64,000 bases of DNA from Roseovarius nitratireducens (GTDB lineage Bacteria > Pseudomonadota > Alphaproteobacteria > Rhodobacterales > Rhodobacteraceae): assembly GCF_002925845.1 (NCBI RefSeq), contig NZ_PDNI01000062.1, forward strand, positions 16,604 to 80,603, given 5' to 3'. Position numbers and translations under genes: made by a program. The first letter of the stretch is position 1. Each line of letters starts with the position of its first letter. The notes beneath the pieces were generated by a model. That model ran no database searches and was not told where the DNA came from. It worked only from the letters and a program-made list of their open reading frames with translations. Positions 1 through 9,128 of the stretch are shown here, one piece after another.

Positions 1-1
1 C

Positions 2-769
2 CCGGCCAGCCAGTGGACCGCAGCACGCAAGGGGCCGGCATTCTTCAGCTATTCCGACAACTACCTGATCGACACGGATCATGGCGTGATTGTCGATGTG
101 GAAGCCACGAGGTCGATCCGGCAGGCGGAGGTCGGCTCGACACGCACAATGCTGGACCGGGTGAAGGCCAAATTCGATCTGCATCCCGAACGCCTGATCG
201 CGGACACCACCTATGGCACCGGGCCGATGCTGGGCTGGCTGGTCGACCGCAAGATCGCACCGCATATTCCGGTCTTCGACAAGTCTGGCCGCAGCGATGG
301 CACCTGAAGCCGGGCGGATTTCGAATGGGACGCAGAGAACGACCAATACATCTGCCCCGAGGGACAGACACTGAAGCAGTTCCGCCGGAACTATTCCGAC
401 CCGAACCAGGGGCCGACCATTGAAGGTCGGGCCAAATACCGCGCGCTAAAACTGACCTGCCAGGCCTGCCCATCGAAACAGCAGTGCTGCCCGAACGCCG
501 ATGCCAGATCCATCACCCGCGAGGAACACGAAGACGCCCGCCAGGTCGCCCGCGACATCGCCAGGACAGAGCAATACGCGGTCTCTATGAAGCTCCGGAA
601 GAAGGTCGAGATGCTCTTTGCCCACCTCAAGCGCATCCTCGGCTTGGGGCGGCTCCGACTACGGGGACCATGCGGCGCAAACGACGAATTCCTGCTTGCC
701 GCAACCGCCCAGAACCTCCGGAAGCTGGCGAAAATCCTTCCCGCACCGCAGCAAACACAGAAAACCTGA
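2..769 (+). mobile_element. IS1182-family transposase remnant, 5' end outside window, internal stop
   Basis: Reading frame 2 is open from the first bases of the window and encodes the C-terminal half of an IS1182-type DDE transposase. Recognisable stretches are HGVIVDVEATRSIRQAEVG, ERLIADTTYGTGPMLGWLV and HIPVFDKSGRSDGT. A TGA at 305-307 interrupts the frame after SDGT. The same frame then continues with the expected downstream sequence (DFEWDAENDQYICPEGQ, a four-cysteine segment, and MKLRKKVEMLFAHLKRILG) to a stop at 767-769. A nonsense change therefore splits an otherwise collinear gene, and the element is probably dead. No terminal inverted repeat could be fixed at its right end. Confidence 0.85.
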
Positions 770-1003
770 TCAGAAAGGCGCTTGCGCACTCTTCAGGTCG
801 CCATTTTCTGCGGCAGCAACACGTTGTTTTTCCCCAGAATCCGCGGAAAGTGTTAATTCGCTGCGCAATTCATCAACGTCTGCTTTCACTTCCCCGCTTC
901 GAAATCCAAGGGCCAGCGCCATCACAATTAGTGTGTACTTATGGGTACGCAGCCGCGGCCACGCACTACGTTTTGGTCGGCCGTCTGCGAAAACAATATA
1001 GTC

Positions 1004-2032
1004 TCAGCCCCTGCCTCCGAGCAGACGCAGCTTGGAGAAACGCTGCCGGTAGCGAGCAGGCGTGACGCCGACGCGGCGCTTGAACAGGCGACGGAAGAAA
1101 TTGGGATCCTCGTAGCCGACCTCTATCGCCACCTGGTCGATGGCCGCCTCGGTTGTCTCCAGCAGATGCTTCGCCTCCTCGATCCGCATGGTCTGCACAT
1201 ATTCCATCGGGGTGGAGCCCGTCGCCGCACGAAAGCGGCGCATGAAGGTGCGCTCGGCGAGGCGCGACTGTTCCACCATCGCGGCCACGGGATTGGCACG
1301 GTGATAGTTGTCGGCGATCCAGCCCTGGATTTCCGAGATCACGGCATCATCGTGCCGGCGGGGACGTTGGACACCGGCAAATGGCAGTTGGCCCTCCGAA
1401 TGGTCGCCGAACAGAAATATCTTTGCGATACGCACGGCCTCGGCTGGGCTGCAGAACCTTGCGACAAGATAAAGGGCGAGTTCTTCCCACGCGGTCGCGC
1501 CGCCGCCGGTGATGATGCGGTGCTCGGGACCGGCGGGGACGAGAATCTTCTGCGCCGCGAGCCGCACCTCAGGGTAATTATGCCGCAGCAGGTCCGCGAG
1601 CGACCAATGCGTTGTTGCCTCGAGACCATCGAGAAGCCCCGCCTCGGCCAGAACGGCGGTCCCGGTGCAGACCGAACAGACCGTGGCGCCGGCTGCGTAT
1701 CTCTCGCGCAGCCATTCGATCTGGCGGGTCCAGAGGCCCGCGAACGGCCTGTCGGGGTCGAGCACGAGGTCCGTCACGATGACGATGTCGGCCTCTCCCA
1801 TCGCCTCGTGCGGCGTGATCGCAAGACCGTAGGCCGTCTCGACCGGTGCGCCATCTGCGGTAACGATGCGCGGTGTCATCAAGGGCACGTCCGAGGGCTC
1901 GCCGGTCAGCTGCTCCCAGGTCCGGCCGGCTGACAGGAATACCTCGTAGAGACCGTAGATCGCCGCCGGCGTGCTCTCGGGAAGAGCGACGAGGGCAATC
2001 CTCGGGCCGGCAGTCTTTTTTTCAATGTTCAT
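1004..2032 (-). CDS. GlxA family transcriptional regulator (DJ-1/PfpI domain plus AraC-type HTH)
   Basis: This 342-residue protein has the two-domain GlxA architecture. Residues about 10-190 are DJ-1/PfpI-like, with a nucleophile-elbow sequence VCTGTAVLAEAG (Cys about 122). The last 100 or so residues form an AraC/XylS DNA-binding region ending IEVGYEDPNFFRRLFKRR. Family members usually act as transcriptional activators in the cytoplasm, and the DJ-1 part is generally a ligand-binding rather than catalytic module. The gene is divergent from the methyltransferase at 2141 with a gap of about 108 bp, so it probably controls the methyltransferase/MATE/membrane methyltransferase cassette. An upstream in-frame TTG at 2038 exists; the ATG at 2032 was preferred. 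The ligand cannot be predicted. Confidence 0.9.
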   Translation of the reverse strand: MNIEKKTAGPRIALVALPESTPAAIYGLYEVFLSAGRTWEQLTGEPSDVPLMTPRIVTADGAPVETAYGLAITPHEAMGEADIVIVTDLVLDPDRPFAGLWTRQIEWLRERYAAGATVCSVCTGTAVLAEAGLLDGLEATTHWSLADLLRHNYPEVRLAAQKILVPAGPEHRIITGGGATAWEELALYLVARFCSPAEAVRIAKIFLFGDHSEGQLPFAGVQRPRRHDDAVISEIQGWIADNYHRANPVAAMVEQSRLAERTFMRRFRAATGSTPMEYVQTMRIEEAKHLLETTEAAIDQVAIEVGYEDPNFFRRLFKRRVGVTPARYRQRFSKLRLLGGRG

Positions 2033-2140
2033 GGCCAAGAATGGCAGGATCAGCCCGTTCTTGTCCAGTTCGGCCCTTACCGGGTGCCCTTGCAGGAGGC
2101 TATCGGCAAGCGATCAGACCGCTGAACGGGAGCATTAGAC

Positions 2141-3217
2141 ATGACAGCAGAACTTCAGAACATCTCCGCCACCACCTCCGAGCGTTTCGCCGAGACGATT
2201 GCGGGCATCATCAACCAGGGCGCCGTCGCCGTGTCACTTTCGCTGGGCCACAGGACGGGCCTTTTCGACACGATGGCGCGCATGGCGCCGGCCGGGAGCC
2301 TCGAGATCGCCACCGCGGCCGACCTGGCCGAACGCTATGTCCGTGAATGGCTCGCCGTGATGGTGACGGGCGGGATCGTGGACTACGACCCCGCGACCTC
2401 ACGCTACCACTTGCCCGAGGCGCACGCCGCCTGCCTCACCCGTGGTGCGGCGCTCGGCAACCTCGCTGTCTACGCGCAGCATGTGGCGCTGATGGGTGAG
2501 ATTCAGGACCGCACCGTCGCGTGTTTCGAGACCGGCGAGGGGACGGAGTACGGCGAGTACCCGTGCTTCCACCAGATCATGGCCGAGGACAGCGGTCAGA
2601 CTGTGGCGGAGGCGCTCTTCGACCACATCCTGCCACTCGCGCCGGGTATCGAGGCGCGGCTGGCGCAAGGGATTGAGGTGTTGGACGCCGGCTGCGGCCG
2701 GGGCCTCGCGCTGATCGAGATGGCGAAGCGCTATCCCGAAAGCCGGTTCACCGGCTACGACCTCTGCGGCGATGCCATCGACTGGGCGCGCGCGGCAGTC
2801 CGTCGGCTCGGCCTCGACAACGTGACCTTCGAGGCGCGGGACCTGACCGGATACGCCGAGCCCGGGCGCTTCGACTTCGTCACCTCATTCGACGCGATAC
2901 ACGACCAGAAGGACCCCGAGGGTCTAATCCGCGGCCTCAAGGCCTCGCTGAAGCCCGGCGGGACCTATCTCGTCCAGGACATTGGCGGGTCGGCGCGGCT
3001 GGAGAACAACCTCAACTTCCCGATGGCCTCGTTCCTCTACGCGATCTCGCTCACACACTGCACGCCAGTCTCGATCGGACAGGGGGGCGAGGGTCTCGGG
3101 ACCATGTGGGGCTGGGAAACCTGCGAGGCGATACTGCGCGGCGCCGGCTTCGTCGAGGTCGACCGCCATGTCCTGCCGCATGACCCGATGAACGTCTGGT
3201 TCGTCGCGCGGTCCTGA
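2141..3217 (+). CDS. class I SAM-dependent methyltransferase with N-terminal winged-helix region
   Basis: This 358-residue protein has an N-terminal helical/winged-helix-like region (about 1-130, including RTGLFDTMARMAPAGSLEIA) and a C-terminal Rossmann methyltransferase domain. Motif I is VLDAGCGRG at about 181-189, an acidic loop GYDLCGD follows, and DFVTSFDAIHDQKDP is the post-II region. The layout matches small-molecule methyltransferases of the Rv2258c/O-methyltransferase-like group. It is the first gene of a rightward cassette, followed after 35 bp by a MATE exporter and then a membrane methyltransferase-like gene. This suggests it modifies a small molecule that is then exported. The substrate is unknown. 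Confidence 0.85.
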   Translation: MTAELQNISATTSERFAETIAGIINQGAVAVSLSLGHRTGLFDTMARMAPAGSLEIATAADLAERYVREWLAVMVTGGIVDYDPATSRYHLPEAHAACLTRGAALGNLAVYAQHVALMGEIQDRTVACFETGEGTEYGEYPCFHQIMAEDSGQTVAEALFDHILPLAPGIEARLAQGIEVLDAGCGRGLALIEMAKRYPESRFTGYDLCGDAIDWARAAVRRLGLDNVTFEARDLTGYAEPGRFDFVTSFDAIHDQKDPEGLIRGLKASLKPGGTYLVQDIGGSARLENNLNFPMASFLYAISLTHCTPVSIGQGGEGLGTMWGWETCEAILRGAGFVEVDRHVLPHDPMNVWFVARS

Positions 3218-3252
3218 AGCGCGCCTGGGGCCTCTCAAAGAAAGAGAGTACG

Positions 3253-4593
3253 ATGATCGACACCGCTCTTGCGGGCGCGCCTCCGCGCCCGACCTCTGCT
3301 CTGCGTGCCGAAACTGGCGCCTTTCTCCGACTTGCCGGACCCATGACGCTCGTCGCGCTCGTCAACATGGCCATGAGCGTAACCGACACGCTGATGGCGG
3401 CGAGATTCGGGCCCGCAGGCCTCGCCGCCGTCGCGGTCGGGAGCGACTTCTACAGCATCGTCTTTGTCTTCTCGGCCGGATGCATCGGCGGGCTCGCGCC
3501 GCTTTATGCCGCTGCAGCCGAGGCGCAGGACGAAACGTCTCTCCGCCGCCTGCGAGCCGCCGGATGGATGCTCGCCGTGCTGCTCGCCTTCGTCGCCGTG
3601 CCGTTGGTCTGGGCGGCACCCGATTATCTCTGTTGGCTGCGGATCCCCGAGGCGCTCCTGGAGGACGGGCGCGGCTACACGCAGGCCATTGCCGCGACGC
3701 TCGTGCCAATGCTTTGCGTCGCCGTCCTGCGCAACCGCCTGATGGCGCTGGAGCGTCCCGGCCTGATTGTCCGCGTCACGGCCTGCGCCGTTCCGGCAAA
3801 TGCCGCTCTGAATTGGCTCCTGATGCACGGGGCGGGCGGCTGGGACGGGCTCGGGATCACCGGGCTCGGGGTTTCGTCGCTGATCGTGGCCACAGGCACC
3901 GCCGCGGCGCTTGGCCTCGTCTGCCAGCGAGCGGGCGACCGGCGGGGCGACATTCGGGCTATCGCGGAACTGCGCGAGGCGTTGCGCCTCGGCCTCCCCA
4001 TCGGCTTCACGATGCTCGCGGAACTTGGCGTCTTTCTCGGAGCCACGCTTTTCGCCGCGCGCTTCGGAGTAGAGGCGGCGGCAGCGCATGCCCTCACGAT
4101 CCGTCTTGCCGGCCTCGTGTATGCCGTGTCCATCGGGCTTCAGCAGGCGGCGACGGTCCGTATGGCGCGCAAGGCAGAGGCGGGAGATCGGCAGCTTCCC
4201 TTCTCGGCGGGAACGCGGCTGGGCCTTGCAGCGGGGGTCGCCCATGCGTCGATCCTCGCGGCGCTGGCATTTCCGCTCGCGAACGCCGTCTTCGACGATC
4301 CCGCCACGGCGGCCATTGCGACCGGACTGATCCTGCTCCTCGCGCTCTCGGAACTGCTCGTTCCGCTTGGTGCGGTGGCGGCAGGTCTCATGCGGGGCCT
4401 GAAGGACACCCGGATGCCCATGGTCTTCTCGCTACTCGGCAACTGGGGCGTGACGCTTCCACTGGCGCTCCTGCTGACGGCGGTCGGCCTCGGCGTCACG
4501 GGGCTTTGGATCGCGCTGGCCGCCGGCACGCTTGTGGCCTGCGTTCTCACCACGCTCCGCCTGCGGCGCCACCGCGTGCCGCAGCCCGCCTGA
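3253..4593 (+). CDS. MATE family efflux transporter
   Basis: This 446-residue polytopic membrane protein shows the two-bundle MATE pattern of about 12 hydrophobic segments. The first begins FLRLAGPMTLVALVNMAMSVTDTLMAARFG, and the second half begins GLPIGFTMLAELGVFLGATLFAARFG, a visible internal repeat of the same theme. MATE proteins export organic cations, drugs or metabolites from the cytoplasm in exchange for Na+ or H+. The gene lies 35 bp after the methyltransferase and 33 bp before the next gene, so the three are probably co-transcribed. A small CTCTC/GAGAG inverted repeat (3232-3248) lies just before the start codon and overlaps the ribosome binding region. Confidence 0.9.
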   Translation: MIDTALAGAPPRPTSALRAETGAFLRLAGPMTLVALVNMAMSVTDTLMAARFGPAGLAAVAVGSDFYSIVFVFSAGCIGGLAPLYAAAAEAQDETSLRRLRAAGWMLAVLLAFVAVPLVWAAPDYLCWLRIPEALLEDGRGYTQAIAATLVPMLCVAVLRNRLMALERPGLIVRVTACAVPANAALNWLLMHGAGGWDGLGITGLGVSSLIVATGTAAALGLVCQRAGDRRGDIRAIAELREALRLGLPIGFTMLAELGVFLGATLFAARFGVEAAAAHALTIRLAGLVYAVSIGLQQAATVRMARKAEAGDRQLPFSAGTRLGLAAGVAHASILAALAFPLANAVFDDPATAAIATGLILLLALSELLVPLGAVAAGLMRGLKDTRMPMVFSLLGNWGVTLPLALLLTAVGLGVTGLWIALAAGTLVACVLTTLRLRRHRVPQPA

Positions 4594-4626
4594 CCACCAA
4601 CCGAACCGGACCGAAAGGACCGAGCC

Positions 4627-5361
4627 ATGCGCCGCAAGATCCTTATACTTCTCTACGCCATCGGCGGCTACCTCGCCGGGCTCGCCAGCATTGCGCTGAT
4701 CGTCACCTTTCTCGCCGACCTCCCCCTGCCGTGGGCAATCGACGTGGGCGAGCCCGGCGCCTTCTGGCCCTCTGTGGCCATCAATCTTGCGCTTCTCTGG
4801 GGCTTCGGCCTGCACCATTCCACCACAGCGCGGCGCTGGTTCAAGAGACACTGGACCCGGCTGATCCCGCCCGCGCTGGAACGCGCCACCTATCTCTACA
4901 TGACCGCCGGCATGTCAGTGCTTCTCGTCTGGCTCTGGCAGCCGATCCCGGCGACGGTCTGGCACCTGCGCGATCCGCTGGGCGCCGGGCTTCTGTGGGC
5001 GACGTATCTCGCGGTCTGGGGCCTGATGTTCAGCGCCACCTTTCCGATCGGTCACTTCCGTTTCTTCGGCCTTGCCCAGGCATGGGAGCAGGTGAGGGAA
5101 GCGCCTGCACAAGAGGCAGGTTTCACCGGACGTTGGCTCTACGGAGTGATCCGCCATCCAATCAGTCTCGGCTGGATGCTCGTCCCATGGATCACGCCGC
5201 ACATGACCATGGGCCAGCTCATCTTCGCGATAGGAGCAGCACTCTACGTCCTCGTCGCAACGATCTTCGAAGAAGCCGATCTCGTTGCGGAATTGGGGGA
5301 GACCTACCGGAACTATCGCACGCGTGTTCCTGCGTTCCTGCCAATTCGCAAGCCTTGGTAG
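4627..5361 (+). CDS. MddA/isoprenylcysteine-methyltransferase-like membrane protein
   Basis: This 244-residue integral membrane protein has about five to six transmembrane segments and the C-terminal signature of the ICMT/PEMT/NnrU superfamily: LYGVIRHPISLGWMLVPWITP, then GQLIFAIGAALYVLVATIFEEADLVAELGETY and RVPAFLP. RHP and the late EE are the conserved SAM-binding elements. Overall it most resembles MddA, which methylates methanethiol to dimethyl sulfide. The N-terminal region has HHSTTAR, where remembered MddA sequences have QHSVMAR, so it may be a divergent relative with another substrate. It is the third gene of the regulator/methyltransferase/MATE cassette. Function is inferred from family only. 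Confidence 0.7.
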   Translation: MRRKILILLYAIGGYLAGLASIALIVTFLADLPLPWAIDVGEPGAFWPSVAINLALLWGFGLHHSTTARRWFKRHWTRLIPPALERATYLYMTAGMSVLLVWLWQPIPATVWHLRDPLGAGLLWATYLAVWGLMFSATFPIGHFRFFGLAQAWEQVREAPAQEAGFTGRWLYGVIRHPISLGWMLVPWITPHMTMGQLIFAIGAALYVLVATIFEEADLVAELGETYRNYRTRVPAFLPIRKPW

Positions 5362-5557
5362 TGCCGGTGTAGTGCCGGTCAAAACTGGCCGTCACGATCC
5401 CGACCCCGCGCGCCGCAGCCATCAATGGCGCCTCCCACATGGGACCGATTACCCACGCGCATCCCGTGGCCACGCAAATATCGTCATTCGGCGACCACGA
5501 AGAGACCGAGCGCACCCGCGCAGCCTGAAATGAGAACCGAGAAAGGGACTTCCCAAA

Positions 5558-6931
5558 ATGACTACGCAAGACCTGCTGACTGATGCGCAAAATCGCGCGT
5601 TCAACTATATCTCAGAAGCGCCAAATCGGCGGGTATTTCCCACTGACCGCGCGCTCGACGACCTTGCCGCCCTTGACGAGCACCTTCCCGAGGCTGGAAC
5701 CGACGCTGCCGACACGCTTGCGCTTCTCGACAGAATAGGTTCACCGGCCACTGTCGTATCGAACGGACCGAACTACTATGGCTTTGTCGTCGGTGGCACA
5801 TTGCCGGTGGCGCAGGCTGCCGATTGGCTCACCTCCGCGTGGGACCAGAGCGCAACAGTGCCTCTGGCGGCGCCCTCTGCCCATGCGATCGAAACCATTG
5901 CAGGGCGGTGGGTTCTCGACGTGTTGGACCTTCCACGAGATGCGATCACCAATTTCGGAACAACGTCTGGTGCCTCGGCAATTTCCTACCTTGCCGCGGC
6001 TCGTGGTCGGCTGCTCGGGCGCGCCGGCTGGAATGTTGAACGGGACGGGATGAACGGCGCGCCCCGACTGCGAGTCATCCTGTCCGAACGCATACATGTC
6101 ACTGTGATCAAGGCACTGCGCCTGCTTGGCTTTGGACAGGACCAACTCGTGCGGGCGCCTGTTGACAGCTCAGGCCGTGTTGATCCGGCGCGTTTGCCGA
6201 CGATGGATCATCGGACCATCCTGTGTCTTCAGGCGGGCGAAGTGAACACTGGGGAATTCGACCCTTTCGACCGCCTTGTTCCGCGCGCCAAGGCCGCCGG
6301 CGCCTGGGTGCATGTTGACGGCGCATTCGGTCTCTGGGCACGGGCCACGCAAGCGCGCAAGCATCTCACAAAAGGCATCGAGGGCGCGGACAGCTGGACT
6401 GTGGATGGTCACAAGTGGCTCAACACGCCCTACGATGGTGCCATAGCAATATGTCGGGACAGTGAAGCGCTGTATGCCGCAATGAATGCCGATGCGTCCT
6501 ATGCGCCCTCCAATATCGATGCGCCTGCCAACAAGGGCCTCGAGTTCTCGCGCCGCGCGCGCGGAATTCCGATCTGGGCCGCGCTGCGCACACTTGGGCG
6601 CAACGGGATCGACGACATGATGAGCCGGCATTGCGACTTGGCCCGGCAACTTGCATCGGAGCTTCGCGCCAATGACTTCGAGATCCTCAATTCGGTGCAA
6701 CTGAACCAGGTGCTTGCACGGCTCGATAGCGACGACAAGACGCGCGTGCTAATCGAGGCCGCCGTGGGCACCGGGAAAGTCTGGTTTGGCCCGTCGAGCT
6801 GGGAAGGCCGCGCCGCATTTCGGATCAGCATCACGAACTGGCAGACGCGCGAGGAGCACATTCGGGAGCTCGTCGGGGTTCTCAAGGCCGCGAAGGCTCG
6901 AGTGGATGATGAAGTGACGGTGTCTAGATGA
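5558..6931 (+). CDS. PLP-dependent decarboxylase family protein (group II, aromatic-amino-acid/glutamate decarboxylase fold)
   Basis: This 457-residue protein has the fold-type I layout of group II decarboxylases. FGTTSGASAISYLAAARGR is the PLP phosphate-binding region, HVDGAFGLWA carries the Asp that contacts the pyridine ring, and DSWTVDGHKWLN contains the Schiff-base lysine at about residue 286. Such enzymes decarboxylate amino acids, but many close relatives are annotated as aminotransferase-like and the substrate cannot be read from sequence. The gene starts about 200 bp after the methyltransferase cassette and is followed by a cupin gene, so the two may act together. The ATG at 5558 is preceded by a purine-rich GAGAAAGGGA. 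Confidence 0.85.
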   Translation: MTTQDLLTDAQNRAFNYISEAPNRRVFPTDRALDDLAALDEHLPEAGTDAADTLALLDRIGSPATVVSNGPNYYGFVVGGTLPVAQAADWLTSAWDQSATVPLAAPSAHAIETIAGRWVLDVLDLPRDAITNFGTTSGASAISYLAAARGRLLGRAGWNVERDGMNGAPRLRVILSERIHVTVIKALRLLGFGQDQLVRAPVDSSGRVDPARLPTMDHRTILCLQAGEVNTGEFDPFDRLVPRAKAAGAWVHVDGAFGLWARATQARKHLTKGIEGADSWTVDGHKWLNTPYDGAIAICRDSEALYAAMNADASYAPSNIDAPANKGLEFSRRARGIPIWAALRTLGRNGIDDMMSRHCDLARQLASELRANDFEILNSVQLNQVLARLDSDDKTRVLIEAAVGTGKVWFGPSSWEGRAAFRISITNWQTREEHIRELVGVLKAAKARVDDEVTVSR

Positions 6932-7008
6932 GATTGTCCCCTTCCGTCGCGAGCATGGCGGATTTCGGCATCTCTTTCAAAACGATTACACGAGCAAGGA
7001 ATGAACCC

Positions 7009-7395
7009 ATGCAGATAATCCGAAACCCGGTTCGTATTCGCGCCGCCGGCGAAGTCGAGAAGTCCATTTTCGAGTATGCCGGCCGAATGAGCGGCGCGAC
7101 CGGCCTCTCTGTCGCCCGGATGGAAAGTCCGACCGGTTGGTCCGAACCGGGCCAGCGCCCGGATTTCAGGGAGATCACGATTGTGATTTCCGGCGCGCTG
7201 CACGTCGAAACCGAGACAGCGACAGAGGTCCTCCGCGCCAGCGAGGCGATGATCTGCGAAGCTGGGGAATGGGTGCGCTACAGCACCCCCGAGGCACCGA
7301 CAGAATACGTAGCGATCTGCACCCCGGCATTCGCACCGCATCTGGTCCACCGAGATGCTGAGACCGTCACGACAACCGCAGGAATCGGGTCGTGA
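7009..7395 (+). CDS. cupin domain protein
   Basis: This 128-residue single-domain protein has a central cupin barrel (REITIVISGALHVETETATEVLRASEAMICEAGEWVRYS). The expected glycine-rich turns are present, but the metal-binding histidines of motif 1 are missing: the sequence is RQRP/REIT-like rather than HxH. The AAGGA at 6996-7000 lies 8 nt before the ATG at 7009, which favours this start over upstream ones. It follows the PLP enzyme by 77 bp in the same direction. It could be a metal-independent binding or isomerase domain; no substrate is suggested. Confidence 0.7.
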   Translation: MQIIRNPVRIRAAGEVEKSIFEYAGRMSGATGLSVARMESPTGWSEPGQRPDFREITIVISGALHVETETATEVLRASEAMICEAGEWVRYSTPEAPTEYVAICTPAFAPHLVHRDAETVTTTAGIGS

Positions 7396-7940
7396 GAAAT
7401 TCTACGCAACCTTGAACGCTGACGAACAAGCAGCCTAATCATTGAACCATGAACTCTCCGGCAGACCCGGGGCGGTTCAACCCGAAAGAGTACGAAAAAC
7501 TGGGATTACTGGCTTCGAGAAAAGGTAACGAACGCGATGGCGACCGGTAGCTTTACGCGTCGCAGCAGACGTTTGCTAGCGAAGGCGTGAAGGTCGGCTA
7601 TGGGTCGGTCACGTTCTGATGGGCGTCTACACTTCGAAACTTTGCAAACTCCGCTCCCTGCGCAAACCCTACCTTCATCGCACACGCAGCAAGCGCAGGC
7701 TGGGTGCCAATCCCCTCACCCGGCGGCACGGACAATGGTGGGCTTCCCCCACCCTACGGCCTAGATCCGGCCTGTTACGGACCCTGGGGACAGTGCCCTG
7801 TAGCCGCCCGGGGGGATGTTTGTGAGGTCCGCGAGAGACAGGCAAGCGCTGGGGGCACTTCCCCCTCTCCAGCACAACGCCTGTTTCGGAATCGCCTTTG
7901 ATGCCCTATATGACATGCCATTCCGACCACAGGACGCACC
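7396..7940 (+). other. non-coding, decayed stretch with possible IS630-like traces
   Basis: No convincing gene was found in these 545 bases. At 7569-7618 one frame reads FASEGVKVGYGSV, which resembles the helix-turn-helix region of IS630-type transposases, but it is followed at once by a stop. A short frame from 7449 (33 codons) has no recognisable family. The region separates the accessory genes on the left from rlmN and probably marks a site of old insertion and deletion. Confidence 0.3.
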
Positions 7941-9128
7941 ATGACCCAGACCGCACCGATCACGCAGGACGTGCTGACCATTCCCCGCAAGGCCCCGGAC
8001 GGCCCCGTCAACATCGTCGGGCTGACGCGCGAGGGGCTGCGCGCGGCGTTGATCGACGCCGGAACCCCCGAGAAACAGGCCAGGATGCGGGTGAACCAGA
8101 TCTGGCAGTGGGTCTATCAATGGGGGGTGCGCGATTTCCACGCGATGACCAACCTCGCCAAGGCCTATCGCGCCGACCTGGCAGAGAAATTCGTGATCGA
8201 GGTGCCAGAGGTGGTCAGCCGGCAGGTGAGCGCCGACGGCACGCGCAAATACCTCGTGCGGATCGCGGGCGGGCACGAGGTGGAGGTGGTCTATATCCCC
8301 GAGACGGATCGCGGCACGCTGTGCATCTCGTCCCAGGTGGGCTGCACGCTGACCTGTTCGTTCTGCCACACCGGCACGCAGAAGCTGGTGCGCAACCTGA
8401 CCGCCGGAGAGATCGTCGGGCAGGTGATGCTGGCGCGCGACGACCTCGATGAATGGCCCAAACAGGGCGAGCCCGCGGGCGAGCGGCCCCGCCTCATCAG
8501 CAATATCGTGCTGATGGGCATGGGCGAGCCGCTCTACAATTTCGAGAACGTCCGCGACGCCATGAAGATCGCGATGGATGGCGAGGGGATATCGCTGTCA
8601 CGCCGCCGGATCACGCTCTCGACAAGCGGTGTCGTGCCGGAAATCGCGCGGACCGCGCAGGAAATCGGCTGCCTGCTCGCTGTCAGCTTCCACGCCACCA
8701 CCGACGAGGTGCGCGACAAGCTGGTGCCGATCAACAGGAAGTGGAACATAGAGACGCTGCTGGGGGCCCTGCGCGAGTATCCGCGGCTCAGCAATTCCGA
8801 GCGGATCACCTTTGAATACGTGATGCTCAAGGATGTGAACGACAGCGACGCCGACGCGCGCCGGCTGGTCAAGCTGATCGCGGGTATCCCGGCCAAGATC
8901 AACCTCATCCCGTTCAACGAATGGCCCGGCGCGCCGCATCAGCGCAGCGACTGGGAGCGGATCGAGGCGTTCGCGCATATCCTCTACAAGGCGGGTTACG
9001 CGAGCCCCATCCGCACCCCGCGCGGCGAGGATATCATGGCCGCCTGCGGACAGCTCAAATCCGCCACCGAGCGCGCGCGCAAGCCGCGCCGCGAAATCGA
9101 GGCCGAAGCGGGAGCGACCCGCCCTTGA
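7941..9128 (+). CDS. rlmN: dual-specificity 23S rRNA (adenine2503-C2)/tRNA methyltransferase RlmN
   Basis: This 395-residue radical-SAM enzyme methylates C2 of A2503 in 23S rRNA and A37 in some tRNAs. The cluster motif is Cys135-x3-Cys139-x2-Cys142 in [15 protein letters not shown]. Other family landmarks are [26 protein letters not shown] and [12 protein letters not shown], the last being near the SAM/Cys relay region. Length is normal for alphaproteobacterial RlmN, with a small basic C-terminal tail. The stop codon overlaps the TTG start of the next gene, so translation of the amidoligase is probably coupled to it. The ATG at 7941 follows AGGACGC. Confidence 0.96.
   Translation: MTQTAPITQDVLTIPRKAPDGPVNIVGLTREGLRAALIDAGTPEKQARMRVNQIWQWVYQWGVRDFHAMTNLAKAYRADLAEKFVIEVPEVVSRQVSADGTRKYLVRIAGGHEVEVVYIPETDRGTLCISSQVGCTLTCSFCHTGTQKLVRNLTAGEIVGQVMLARDDLDEWPKQGEPAGERPRLISNIVLMGMGEPLYNFENVRDAMKIAMDGEGISLSRRRITLSTSGVVPEIARTAQEIGCLLAVSFHATTDEVRDKLVPINRKWNIETLLGALREYPRLSNSERITFEYVMLKDVNDSDADARRLVKLIAGIPAKINLIPFNEWPGAPHQRSDWERIEAFAHILYKAGYASPIRTPRGEDIMAACGQLKSATERARKPRREIEAEAGATRP

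Noticed and set aside
3232-3248. CTCTC/GAGAG inverted repeat before the MATE gene as a terminator
   Set aside because: Stem of only 5 bp, no T-tract, and it includes the ribosome binding region of the next gene.
3480-5372. A 630-codon frame overlapping the MATE and MddA-like genes
   Set aside because: It is Arg/Ala-rich and shifts relative to two membrane proteins with clear family signatures.
5359-5379. TAGTGCCGGT repeated twice at an 11-bp step at the end of the MddA-like gene
   Set aside because: Only two short copies overlapping a stop codon, with no dyad symmetry or link to a promoter.
5362-5557. Minus-strand frame with a hydrophobic stretch (ATGCAWVIGPMWEAPLMAAA)
   Set aside because: No family was recognised and no ribosome binding site; it overlaps the end of the MddA-like gene.
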